Origin: Streptomyces albireticuli
GTDB taxonomy: Bacteria > Actinomycetota > Actinomycetes > Streptomycetales > Streptomycetaceae
Length of the DNA: 64,000 nt
Direction of reading: 5' to 3'
NCBI RefSeq assembly: GCF_021228125.1
Contig: NZ_JAJQQS010000015.1
Span: 1 to 64,000, forward strand
A model generated the notes under the pieces. The model searched no databases. It saw only the letters and a program-made list of their open reading frames with translations, and had not been told where the DNA came from. Made by a program: the position numbers and the translations under genes. The first letter of the stretch is position 1. Each line of letters opens with the position of its first letter. This document shows positions 45,800-53,965 of this stretch, piece after piece.

Positions 45800-46669
45800 T
45801 TACGCGCCGTCGTTGATCCCGGCGATGAATTCCAACGAGTTCTCGTGCGAGAGGGCGTGCGCCTGCAGCGTCGAGAATGCCGTGACGTACGCCCGGAGGT
45901 CTTCTTTCCGCTCCAAGTAGAGGCTACTCGTCAAGTGGTCGAGAACAACCACATCCAGATCAGCAATGCGCGGAAATGAGAAGATAACAAAAGGTCCGGT
46001 GATGCCGAGATGACCACCACTGGTGAACGGCAGGACATGCAGCCGCACATGCCGCTGCGCCCCCGTCTCCACCAGGTGCCGCAACTGACCGGCCATCACC
46101 TGCCGCCCGCCCACTTCATGGCGCAGCACCGCTTCGTCCAGCACCGCGCAGAGCTCCAGCGGCTGCCTGCCCCGCAGTACCGACTGCCTCGCCATGCGCA
46201 CCCGCACCAGCTCCTCCACCTGTTCCGGAGGGGGATCGTGCAGGGCCGCCCGGGTGACGGCACGGGCGTAGGCGGGAGTCTGCAGCAGCCCCGGCACCAC
46301 CGTGGTCTCCAGGGTCCGTAACCGCGACGCCTCCGACTCCAGGCTGATGAAGTCCAGATAGGCGGGCGGCAGCAGATTGCGATAGGCGTACCACCAGCCC
46401 CGGCGGGCCCCTTCCGCATCGGCAGACCCGGCACCGCAGAGCGCCCCCAGCAGGGCGCGCAGCTCGCCGTCGGTCACTCCGTAGGCATCCAGCAACAGGG
46501 CGACGTCCGAGGACTTCACCCCGCTGCTGCCTGTCTCGATCCGGCTGACCTTCGACTGGTGCCAGCCCACCGCGCGCGCGGCCTCCAGGCTCGTCAGCCC
46601 GGCGAGTTCGCGCTGACGGCGCAGCTCCGCACCGAGTTTGCGGCGGCGCACCGCGGGTCCGTATCGCAT
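45800..46669 (-). CDS. XRE-family regulator with DUF5753 domain
   Basis: 289 residues. HTH at about 8-62 (L-R-R-Q-R-E-L-A-G-L-T-S-L-E-A-A-R-A-V-G-W-H-Q-S-K-V-S-R-I-E-T-G), then the DUF5753 domain (T-V-V-P-G-L-L-Q-T-P-A-Y-A-R-A-V, L-D-E-A-V-L-R, V-L-P-F-T-S-G-G). WhiJ-like. Forms an operon with the DUF397 gene. Divergent from the anti-sigma-like gene at 46945. Confidence 0.9.
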   Translation of the reverse strand: MRYGPAVRRRKLGAELRRQRELAGLTSLEAARAVGWHQSKVSRIETGSSGVKSSDVALLLDAYGVTDGELRALLGALCGAGSADAEGARRGWWYAYRNLLPPAYLDFISLESEASRLRTLETTVVPGLLQTPAYARAVTRAALHDPPPEQVEELVRVRMARQSVLRGRQPLELCAVLDEAVLRHEVGGRQVMAGQLRHLVETGAQRHVRLHVLPFTSGGHLGITGPFVIFSFPRIADLDVVVLDHLTSSLYLERKEDLRAYVTAFSTLQAHALSHENSLEFIAGINDGA

Positions 46670-46944
46670 CTGCCCTCCCTACCGCCCGAGGTGATTGAGG
46701 TGAACGGGGTGAACACGTCACGTCGGTGTCGATAGACCAGTGTGCCGTCCAAATCCGGTCTTCCGTCGTAGAGTTCACCGCTTCGGGCGACAGATATATG
46801 CATATCTCGGTGGATCGCTCACATCACTGCTGTTATCAGTGGCACTCTGTCGCGAAGAGCCGTCCGAGAACCGCTCCCCCCTTTCGGCAATCGTTCGTTC
46901 ACGCGATGCGTCGGGATCCGGTCTCGGCGGGAAAGGGACAGGTC

Positions 46945-47382
46945 ATGGCAGACCATCAAGAAGCCACCGTCACTCTGCCGAGCGCTCCCGCCTCGGTCTC
47001 CACGGCCCGCCGCTATGTGGCGGGTGTGCTCGCGGACTGGGGGCTGCCGGGTGGCACGGACACCGCCGAGACCGTACGGCTGATCGTCTCCGAGCTCGCC
47101 ACCAACGCCGTTCAGCACACCCGTGGTCAGTCGCCGACGTTCACCGTCGACATCCGGCTCGACCAGGAGCAGCAGCTGCGCATCGGGGTGACCGACAGCC
47201 ATCCGCGGTACCCGCGCCGGCTGCCCGCGGCCGTCCAGCAGGACAACGGCCGCGGTCTGGTCATCATCCGCTGCCTCACCGCCGAGTACGGCGGGAGGCT
47301 GTTCTTCACCCCGACCTCGGACGGCGGCAAGACGGTCTGGATCTCGCTGCCCTGGACGGAGCCGGCCGTCGCCGAGCGCTGA
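46945..47382 (+). CDS. Anti-sigma-type ATP-binding protein (HATPase_c_2, RsbW-like)
   Basis: 145 residues from the ATG at 46945 (AAAGGGA upstream). GHKL ATPase motifs: N-box E-L-A-T-N-A-V-Q-H-T near 53-62, G1 V-T-D-S-H-P-R near 85, G2 N-G-R-G-L near 106. There is no histidine-phosphotransfer domain. Streptomyces has many of these; they act as serine kinases of anti-anti-sigma factors or partners of XRE/DUF397 systems. The upstream region holds three G-G-T-G-A repeats near 46690-46712 and an ATATGCATAT palindrome at 46796-46805. Confidence 0.85.
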   Translation: MADHQEATVTLPSAPASVSTARRYVAGVLADWGLPGGTDTAETVRLIVSELATNAVQHTRGQSPTFTVDIRLDQEQQLRIGVTDSHPRYPRRLPAAVQQDNGRGLVIIRCLTAEYGGRLFFTPTSDGGKTVWISLPWTEPAVAER

Positions 47383-47484
47383 GTCCGCCGGGCGCCGCGC
47401 GCGCGGCGCGGGCCCCTCCCCGCCGGGGCCGGCCCCCGCGTGGTGCGCGGGGACCGGGGCGGGCCGGGGCGGGGCCGTCGTCGG

Positions 47485-47955
47485 TCAGTTCACCCGGCCG
47501 TACAGGACGTTGTTCGTCCAGATCCGCTCCAGGCGGACGACGGTGCCGGTCTTGGGAGCGTGCCAGATCTTGCCGTTCCCCGCGTATATCCCGACGTGGT
47601 AGATCCCCCGGCCGGAGACGAAGAACACGAGGTCGCCGCGTTCCCGGGCGGCGCGCGGGATGTGGTGGGTCCCGTTGTACTGCTGGGCGGCGGTGCGGGG
47701 CAGGGACTTCCCGACCCGCTTGAAGGAGTAGAGCGTCAGGCCCGAGCAGTCGAAGCGGTGGGGGCCGGTCGCGCCCCACTGGTAGGGGGAACCCTGTTTC
47801 GAGGCCGCGATGCTCAGCGCTTTGGTCGAGACGGACGAGGCTTCCGCGTCGGCCGCGCCACCCGGCACCAGCACCGTGGCGCCGACGGCGGCGAGCGTGA
47901 GGGCCGAGGCCGCTCCGGCCTTGGACAGCTTTGACGGACGTTTGTGCGCGCCCAT
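47485..47955 (-). CDS. Secreted NlpC/P60 peptidoglycan hydrolase under c-di-AMP riboswitch
   Basis: 156 residues. A basic N-terminus and hydrophobic A-S-A-L-T-L-A-A-V-G-A-T-V-L-V form a Sec signal peptide. The catalytic domain has R-F-D-C-S-G-L-T (Cys), Y-H-V-G-I-Y-A-G (His) and W-H-A-P-K-T-G. NlpC/P60 enzymes cleave peptide stems of the cell wall. Its 5' leader carries a ydaO-type riboswitch, so expression should respond to c-di-AMP, as described for wall hydrolases in Streptomyces. Confidence 0.9.
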   Translation of the reverse strand: MGAHKRPSKLSKAGAASALTLAAVGATVLVPGGAADAEASSVSTKALSIAASKQGSPYQWGATGPHRFDCSGLTLYSFKRVGKSLPRTAAQQYNGTHHIPRAARERGDLVFFVSGRGIYHVGIYAGNGKIWHAPKTGTVVRLERIWTNNVLYGRVN

Positions 47956-47974
47956 GATGCCAACCCTTCGTCAG

Positions 47975-48160
47975 CCGCCTGTGAAGGATGACCTGTCGGG
48001 TTCGGGCAGGCGAAGGTTGCCCGGCCGTGTCAACGGCTTCACCCCAAGGGCCGACCGCACTACTCTTGGTCGTCCCACCGTGCTTGGGTCCTCCATCCCC
48101 ACCGATGAGTTCGGTCGACCCGGCATCCAGACAGCGGCGGGGTTCGGCGTCCGCCTGGAC
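47975..48160 (-). ncRNA. ydaO-yuaA (cyclic di-AMP) riboswitch
   Basis: Read on the minus strand, the leader contains the conserved pieces in order: CGCCGAACCCCGCCGCTG (48149-48132), GGAGGACCCA (48094-48085), TTGGGGTGAAGCCG (48047-48034) and GCCCGAACCCGACAGGTCAT near 48007-47988, closed by a 3' segment ending CACAGGCGG. These match the ydaO consensus as I remember it (GGAGGACCCA, GGGGUGAA, GCCCGAACCCGACAG). It lies 20 bases upstream of the NlpC/P60 start, the usual Streptomyces context. Binding of c-di-AMP normally turns the gene off. Confidence 0.85.
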
Positions 48161-48834
48161 CGCCCCGCCGGGATGGCGGGGTCTTGTCGTCGACCGGATC
48201 TTGGCGCAGCCCTGGTACGGATTCCGAGCGGAACCAAAGGTATGTGAGCCTGATCACTCCTGGGCGATTCCGGTGGACACGGGGCGATTTGATCATGTCC
48301 CGGTTCCCCTGTTGAGGTCCTGGCCTGCGGGCCGTCGCACCTGCTCCGGCGCGGTGTGCGTGCCCGGTTGAAATCGATCACCGCGCGCTGTCTACGACAC
48401 CGTCCGGCGTCTGCGGGAGCGGTGTTTATCCGCCCGCCGACCCGGGTGCCGTGGGCGCGGGCGGGAGCGTGAGCGGGACGGCGCCCTGACGCGCCCTTCG
48501 CACCCCGGCCGGCACCGGCACCGTCCGCGTCAGGGCGCACCGCGCGCCACTCCCGACGAGCCCGGCCGAACGCCGGTTCGGGCGCTTCCGGTGGTCACGC
48601 GGCGGCGACGACCAAGGTCTGCGCGGCCCGTAGACCGCCGTACGTGTCATGCGCGCGTGCGGAGTTGATCCGGCCCAGAAGATCCCGTAGTTGCAGACGG
48701 CAGCCGCTCTCTTCGCTTTCCCCCGGGGCGGGACGGGCGGGGGAGAGGGGTGAGGTGCGAGTGTCCCGTGTCCGCGCCGGCTCCGTGGGGCGTTCCGGTG
48801 AATCCGGTACCTCTGGCCATGGATGTGCAAAGGG
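48161..48834. other. Spacer between riboswitch and urease operon
   Basis: No convincing gene in about 670 bp. One long-stem inverted repeat, GCGCCCTGACGCG (48481-48493) with CGCGTCAGGGCGC (48526-48538). A minus-strand frame of 134 codons (48830-48426) has weak codon bias and an arginine/proline-rich product; I do not accept it as a gene. Confidence 0.4.
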
Positions 48835-48838
48835 TCAG

Positions 48839-48870
48839 TTAACGCGTTGGAAAAGGTTCCGCCCTAATCT
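48839..48870 (+). promoter_or_regulatory. Urease promoter with possible GlnR box
   Basis: TTAAC (48839-48843), six bases, then GAAAA (48850-48854) resembles a GlnR half-site pair (GTNAC-n6-GAAAC). A -10-like TAATCT follows at 48865-48870 with no good -35, as expected for an activator-dependent promoter. GTCAC at 48881 may be part of a further site. ureA is a reported GlnR target in Streptomyces. Confidence 0.4.
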
Positions 48871-48976
48871 GCAATCCCTGGTCACCGGAAGAAGAACCCC
48901 AGGCCAACAGTGTGTTGAACTCGGCTGTGCGCCTGGTCTTTTCGGCCGGACCCCGGTTCGTCAGTGAGGTGGACCC

Positions 48977-49279
48977 ATGCAACTCTCCCCACACGAGCAG
49001 GAACGCCTGCTCATCCATGTGGCCGCCGACGTGGCGGACAAGCGCCGCGCCCGGGGGCTGCTGCTCAACCACCCGGAGGCGGTGGCCCTCATCACCGTCC
49101 ATGTCCTCGAAGGCGCCCGCGACGGACGCACCGTGGCCGAGCTGATGTCCTCCGGCCGCAAGGTGCTCACCCGGGCCGACGTCATGGCGGGCATCCCCGA
49201 GATGATCCACGAGGTACAGGTCGAGGCCACCTTCCCGGACGGCACCAAGCTCGTCACCGTCCACGACCCCATCGGCTGA
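48977..49279 (+). CDS. ureA: Urease gamma subunit
   Basis: 100 residues, ATG at 48977 with GAGGTGG upstream. It opens M-Q-L-S-P-H-E-Q-E-R-L-L-I-H-V-A-A and contains N-H-P-E-A-V-A-L-I-T and F-P-D-G-T-K-L-V-T-V-H-D-P, the UreA pattern. It forms the trimeric urease core with UreB and UreC. First gene of ureABCFGD. Confidence 0.97.
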   Translation: MQLSPHEQERLLIHVAADVADKRRARGLLLNHPEAVALITVHVLEGARDGRTVAELMSSGRKVLTRADVMAGIPEMIHEVQVEATFPDGTKLVTVHDPIG

Positions 49280-49292
49280 CGGGGGCACCGCG

Positions 49293-49604
49293 ATGATTCC
49301 CGGCGAGATCCTGGCCGCCGACGGCCCCGTACGCCTCAACGAAGGACTGCCGCGCACCCGGCTCACCGTCCTCAACGCCGCCGACCGGCCCGTCCAGGTC
49401 GGCTCCCACTACCACTTCGCCGAGGCCAACCCCGGCCTGGTCTTCGACCGCGCCGCCGCGCACGGCAAACGGCTCTCCGTCGCCGCCGGCACCGCCGTGC
49501 GCTTCGAGCCCGGCATCCCCGTCGAGGTCGAGCTCGTGCCCATCGGCGGCAAGCGCGTCGTCGAAGGGCTGCGCGGCGAGTGCGGAGGGCCGCTCGATGA
49601 CTGA
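49293..49604 (+). CDS. ureB: Urease beta subunit
   Basis: 103 residues. I-P-G-E-I-L at the start, V-L-N-A-A-D-R-P-V-Q-V-G-S-H-Y-H-F-A-E-A-N, and F-E-P-G are standard UreB features. It begins 13 bases after ureA and overlaps ureC by 8 bases. Structural subunit of urease. Confidence 0.97.
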   Translation: MIPGEILAADGPVRLNEGLPRTRLTVLNAADRPVQVGSHYHFAEANPGLVFDRAAAHGKRLSVAAGTAVRFEPGIPVEVELVPIGGKRVVEGLRGECGGPLDD

Positions 49605-51318
49605 GATCGGCCGCGCCGCCTACACCGAGCTCTACGGGCCCACCACCGGCGACCGGATCCGGCTCGCCGACACCGACCTGCTCATCGAGATCGAGGAGGA
49701 CCGCAGCGGCGGCCCCGGCCACGCCGGCGACGAAGCGGTCTTCGGCGGCGGCAAGGTGATCCGCGAGTCGATGGGCCAGTCCCGCGTCACCCGTGCCGAG
49801 GGCGCCCCCGACACCGTGATCACCGGCGCCGTCGTCCTCGACCACTGGGGCGTGGTCAAGGCCGACATCGGCATCCGTGACGGCCGTGTCACCGGCATCG
49901 GCAAGGCCGGCAACCCCGACACCATGGACGGCGTCCACCCCGACCTCGTCATCGGCCCCGAGACCGAGGTCATCGCGGGCAACGGCCGGATCCTCACCGC
50001 GGGCGCCGTCGACGCCCATGTCCACTTCATCTGCCCGCAGCTCGCCGACGAGGCCCTCGCCTCCGGTGTCACCACGCTCGTCGGCGGCGGCACCGGCCCC
50101 GCCGAGGGCAGCAAGGCCACCACCGTCACCCCGGGCTCCTGGCACCTTGCCCGGATGTTCGAGGCGATGGAGGGATACCCCCTCAACATCGGCCTCCTCG
50201 GCAAGGGCAGCACCGTCTCGTACGACTCCATGCGCGCCCAACTGCGCGCCGGGGCCGTCGGCTTCAAGATCCACGAGGACTGGGGCGCGACCCCGGCCGT
50301 GATCGACGCCTGTCTGGCCGTGTGCGAGGAGAGCGGCGCCCAGCTCGCCATCCACACCGACACCCTCAACGAGGCGGGCTTCGTCGGCGACACCCTGGCC
50401 GCCATCGCCGGCCGGTCCATCCACGCGTACCACACCGAGGGCGCCGGCGGCGGGCACGCGCCCGACATCATCACGGTCGTCTCCGCGGCCAACGTCCTGC
50501 CCAGCTCGACCAACCCGACCCGCCCGCACACCGTCAACACCGTCGACGAGCACCTCGACATGCTGATGGTCTGCCACCACCTCAACCCGGCCGTCCCCGA
50601 GGACCTCGCCTTCGCCGAGTCCCGCATCCGGCCCGGCACCATCGCCGCCGAGGACGTCCTGCACGACCTCGGCGCCATCTCGATCATCTCCTCCGACTCG
50701 CAGGCCATGGGCCGTATCGGCGAGGTCGTGATGCGCACCTGGCAGACCGCGCACGTCATGAAGCGGCGGCGCGGCGCGCTCCCGGGCGACGGGCCGGCCG
50801 ACAACCTGCGGGCGCGCCGCTACGTCGCCAAATACACCATCAACCCGGCCGTCGCCCAGGGGCTCGACCACGAGATCGGCTCCGTCGAGTCCGGCAAGCT
50901 CGCCGACCTCGTGCTGTGGGAACCGGCGTTCTTCGGCGTCCGCCCCCTGCTGGTGCTCAAGGGCGGGCAGATCGCGTACGCGCAGATGGGCGACGCCAAC
51001 GCCTCCATCCCCACCCCGCAGCCCGTGCTGCCGCGCCCCATGTTCGGCGCCCTCGGCCGGGCACCGGCCGCCAACTCCCTGAACTTCACCACCCAGTGGG
51101 CCCTGGACGACGGCCTGCCCGAGCGGCTCGGCCTCGGTAAGCGGTTCGTCCCCATACGGTCCACCCGCGGCCTCACCAAGGCGGACATGCGCAACAACGA
51201 CGCCCGGCCACGCGTCGAGGTGGACCCCGACACCTTCACCGTGACCGTCGACGGTGACCCCGTCGACCCGCACCCTGTGGCGGAACTGCCCATGGCCCAG
51301 CGTTACTTCCTCTTCTGA
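49597..51318 (+). CDS. ureC: Urease alpha (catalytic) subunit
   Basis: 573 residues, full length. Nickel ligands and catalytic motifs are intact: H-V-H-F-I-C-P near 137, the carbamylated lysine in G-F-K-I-H-E-D-W-G near 220, H-T-D-T-L-N-E near 249, H-T-E-G-A-G-G-G-H-A-P-D near 275, and the mobile-flap segment M-V-C-H-H-L-N. Hydrolyses urea to ammonia and carbamate. It needs UreD, F and G for nickel insertion, all encoded downstream. Confidence 0.97.
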   Translation: MTEIGRAAYTELYGPTTGDRIRLADTDLLIEIEEDRSGGPGHAGDEAVFGGGKVIRESMGQSRVTRAEGAPDTVITGAVVLDHWGVVKADIGIRDGRVTGIGKAGNPDTMDGVHPDLVIGPETEVIAGNGRILTAGAVDAHVHFICPQLADEALASGVTTLVGGGTGPAEGSKATTVTPGSWHLARMFEAMEGYPLNIGLLGKGSTVSYDSMRAQLRAGAVGFKIHEDWGATPAVIDACLAVCEESGAQLAIHTDTLNEAGFVGDTLAAIAGRSIHAYHTEGAGGGHAPDIITVVSAANVLPSSTNPTRPHTVNTVDEHLDMLMVCHHLNPAVPEDLAFAESRIRPGTIAAEDVLHDLGAISIISSDSQAMGRIGEVVMRTWQTAHVMKRRRGALPGDGPADNLRARRYVAKYTINPAVAQGLDHEIGSVESGKLADLVLWEPAFFGVRPLLVLKGGQIAYAQMGDANASIPTPQPVLPRPMFGALGRAPAANSLNFTTQWALDDGLPERLGLGKRFVPIRSTRGLTKADMRNNDARPRVEVDPDTFTVTVDGDPVDPHPVAELPMAQRYFLF

Positions 51319-51328
51319 TGGGGTGCTG

Positions 51329-52081
51329 ATGGGCCTCGACCCCGACGTCCTGGACGGCGCGCCGGTACCGGTACCGGTGGCCGCGCCGGCTCCCGCGCCG
51401 TCCGCTGGGAGTCGCGCCGCGCTGCTCGTCCTCGCCGACGGCCGCTTCCCCGCCGGCGGCCACGCGCACTCGGGCGGTGCCGAGGCGGCCGTCAAGGCCG
51501 GGCGGATCCACGACGCCCGGACCCTGGAGGAGTTCTGCCGGGGGCGTCTGCACACCACCGGCCTGACGGCGGCGGCCCTCGCCGCCGCGGCGGCCGCCGG
51601 CGTCGACCCGCTCGCCCTGGACGACGCCGCCGACGCCCGCACCCCCGCGCCCGCCCTGCGGGCCGCGGCCCGCAGGCTCGGCCGTCAGCTGCTGCGGGCC
51701 GCCCGCGCCACCTGGCCCTCGCCCGAGCTGGACGCCCTGGCCGCCGCCCGGCCGCGCGGCGCCCACCAGCCGGTCGTCCTCGGCCTCGCCGCGCGCGCCG
51801 CGGGCCTGGGACCGCCGGACGCCGCCCTCGCCGCCGGCCACGAGACGGTCAGCGGCTCCACCACGGCGGCCGTACGGCTGCTCGGCCTCGACCCGTTCGA
51901 CGCGACGGCCGTGCTGGCCCGCCTCGCGCCCGAACTCGATCATGTGGCGGCCCGGGCCGCCGAGGCCGCGCGGCGGGCCCTCGGTGAGGGCGCGGACGCC
52001 CTTCCGGCGGCCTCGGCCCCGCTCCTGGACCTCATGGCGGAGCAGCACGCGGCCTGGGCGGTACGGCTCTTCGCCTCGTAG
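51329..52081 (+). CDS. ureF: Urease accessory protein UreF
   Basis: 250 residues from the ATG at 51329. L-V-L-A-D-G-R-F-P-A-G-G-H-A-H-S-G-G-A-E is the UreF opening, preceded by a proline/alanine-rich leader of about 30 residues. All-helical, alanine-rich. With UreD it binds apo-urease and gates the UreG GTPase. It follows ureC by 10 bases. A GC-rich simple repeat (GGGGCGGAC units) fills the 210-bp gap to ureG. Confidence 0.93.
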   Translation: MGLDPDVLDGAPVPVPVAAPAPAPSAGSRAALLVLADGRFPAGGHAHSGGAEAAVKAGRIHDARTLEEFCRGRLHTTGLTAAALAAAAAAGVDPLALDDAADARTPAPALRAAARRLGRQLLRAARATWPSPELDALAAARPRGAHQPVVLGLAARAAGLGPPDAALAAGHETVSGSTTAAVRLLGLDPFDATAVLARLAPELDHVAARAAEAARRALGEGADALPAASAPLLDLMAEQHAAWAVRLFAS

Positions 52082-52292
52082 CGGGTGGCCGGGGCGGACG
52101 GGGCGGACGGGGGGCCGGGGCGGACGGGGGGCACGGGCGCACCAGACGTACCGGGCGTACGAGGCGGCCGCGCGGCCCCGGCCGCCCGTGACCCCGCCCC
52201 GCATCCCTCCCGACTCAACCGCCCCGTAGCCCTCCCACCTCACCCGACCCCGAATCCACCCACCCCACCCCACCCGACTCTTGGAGCCCCTC

Positions 52293-52985
52293 GTGCACCT
52301 CGACCACGCCGACGCCTTCCCCCACCGGCACACCTACAGCGCCGCCGACCCCCACCGTCCCGACGGCACCCGCCGCGCCCTGCGCATCGGCCTCGGCGGG
52401 CCCGTGGGCTCCGGCAAGACCGCGACCGTGGCCGCGCTCTGCCGCGAACTGCGCGACGGCCTCTCGCTCGCCGTCGTCACCAACGACATCTACACCCGTG
52501 AGGACGCCGAGTTCCTGCTCCGCAACGCCGTCCTGCCGCCCGAGCGCATCACCGCCGTGGAGACCGGCGCCTGCCCGCACACCGCGATCCGCGACGACAT
52601 CTCCGCCAACCTGGAGGCCGTCGAGGACCTGGAGGACGCGGTCGGCCCGCTGGACCTGATCCTCGTCGAGTCCGGCGGCGACAACCTCACGGCGACCTTC
52701 TCCAAGGGCCTCGTCGACGCGCAGATCTTCGTCATCGACGTCGCGGGCGGCGACGACATCCCCCGCAAGGGCGGCCCCGGCGTCACCACCGCCGACCTGC
52801 TCGTCGTCAACAAGACGGACCTCGCCCCGTACGTCGGCGCCGACCTCGCGGGCATGGCGCGCGACGCCGAGGCGCAGCGCGGCGGCCTGCCCGTCGTGTT
52901 CACCTCCCTTGTCACCGAGGGCGGCGTGGCACCCGTGGTCGAGTGGGTGCGCGCGCGGCTCGCGGACTGGGCCGTCAGGCCGTGA
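52293..52985 (+). CDS. ureG: Urease accessory GTPase UreG
   Basis: 230 residues from the GTG at 52293 (TTGGAG 7 bases upstream; an in-frame TTG at 52281 is the alternative). SIMIBI GTPase: P-loop G-P-V-G-S-G-K-T near residue 36, E-S-G-G-D-N-L near 122, V-N-K-T-D-L near 167, and a C-P-H motif (G-A-C-P-H-T) near 92 that holds nickel. A histidine-containing N-terminus (H-L-D-H-A-D-A-F-P-H-R-H) may also bind metal. The stop overlaps the ureD start (GTGA). Confidence 0.96.
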   Translation: MHLDHADAFPHRHTYSAADPHRPDGTRRALRIGLGGPVGSGKTATVAALCRELRDGLSLAVVTNDIYTREDAEFLLRNAVLPPERITAVETGACPHTAIRDDISANLEAVEDLEDAVGPLDLILVESGGDNLTATFSKGLVDAQIFVIDVAGGDDIPRKGGPGVTTADLLVVNKTDLAPYVGADLAGMARDAEAQRGGLPVVFTSLVTEGGVAPVVEWVRARLADWAVRP

Positions 52986-53800
52986 CGGCGGGCGCCGTCC
53001 GGGCCGCCCGCCCCGGCGCCGGACTCCGGGCCACGGCCCGGATCGTCGCCGCCGTGGACGGCCGGGGCGGCACGGCGCTGCCCGTCCTCGACGGCGCGGG
53101 CCCGTTCGCGCTGCGCAGGCTGCGGCCGTACGGGCCCGGGGCGCGGGTCGCGCTCGTCGGGGCGATGAGCGCCCCGCTGGGCGGTGACCGGCTCGCGCTC
53201 ACCGCCGAGGCCGGGGACGGCACGGCGCTGACGTTCACCACCACGGCCGCCACCCTCGCCCTGCCCGGCCGCACCGGGGAACCGGCCACCTACGACACCC
53301 GGATCCGGGTCGGCGACGGGGCCGTGCTGCGCTGGCTGCCGGAGCCGCTGATCTCCGCGCGCGGCAGTGACCTGCGGGCGACCACCCGCGTCGAGCTCGC
53401 CCCGACGGCCCGGCTGGTGCTGCGGGAGGAGCAGATCCTCGGGCGGGCGGGGGAGGAGCCGGGGAGGCTGCGGTCCCGGCTGACCGTCCTGCGGGCCGGC
53501 CGGGTCCTGTTCGACCAGGAGCTGGCGTACGGGCCCGGGGTGCCCGGCTGGGACGGCGGGGCGGTCCTGGGCGGCCTCCGGGCGGTCGGCCAACTTCTGG
53601 TCGTCGACCCGGCCTTCGAGGCGCGCCCGGCGGCGTCCAGGGTGCTGGGCGAGGGCGCCGCGCTGATGCCGCTCGCGGGCCCGGCCGCGGTGGTGGGCGC
53701 GGTGGCGCGGGACGGACTGGAGCTGCGCGGGGCCCTGGACCGGGGATGGAGGGAGTTTGCCAGGGAATGCCGCGATGGGGGGATTTGGGAGCAGGAGTGA
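52982..53800 (+). CDS. ureD: Urease accessory protein UreD
   Basis: 272 residues from the GTG at 52982 overlapping the ureG stop. UreD features: L-R-R-L-R-P-Y near 45, D-R-L-A-L-T-A-E, Y-D-T-R-I-R-V-G-D-G-A-V-L-R-W-L-P-E-P-L-I, and V-E-L-A-P-T-A-R-L-V-L-R-E-E. It scaffolds the activation complex on urease and conducts nickel. The N-terminal part is shorter and more divergent than in proteobacteria, as usual in actinomycetes. Last gene of the operon. Confidence 0.92.
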   Translation: MTAGAVRAARPGAGLRATARIVAAVDGRGGTALPVLDGAGPFALRRLRPYGPGARVALVGAMSAPLGGDRLALTAEAGDGTALTFTTTAATLALPGRTGEPATYDTRIRVGDGAVLRWLPEPLISARGSDLRATTRVELAPTARLVLREEQILGRAGEEPGRLRSRLTVLRAGRVLFDQELAYGPGVPGWDGGAVLGGLRAVGQLLVVDPAFEARPAASRVLGEGAALMPLAGPAAVVGAVARDGLELRGALDRGWREFARECRDGGIWEQE

Positions 53801-53965
53801 TGAACAGCGGCACGTGTGCCGCTTTTTGTGACGTCATCCTTACGAATTAGTAAAGAAACACCCGTACGACCTGTCGTATGTGGCATGGGAGACGGAAGGA
53901 TCCCCGCCAGCAGTGCATTGCGATCACGCCGCTCCAAGCGGCGCACCCAGCAGGGGGATTCCTAC

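Noticed and set aside
48426..48830. 134-codon minus-strand frame upstream of urease
   Set aside because: Weak third-position bias, arginine/proline-rich product and no ribosome binding site; treated as non-coding.
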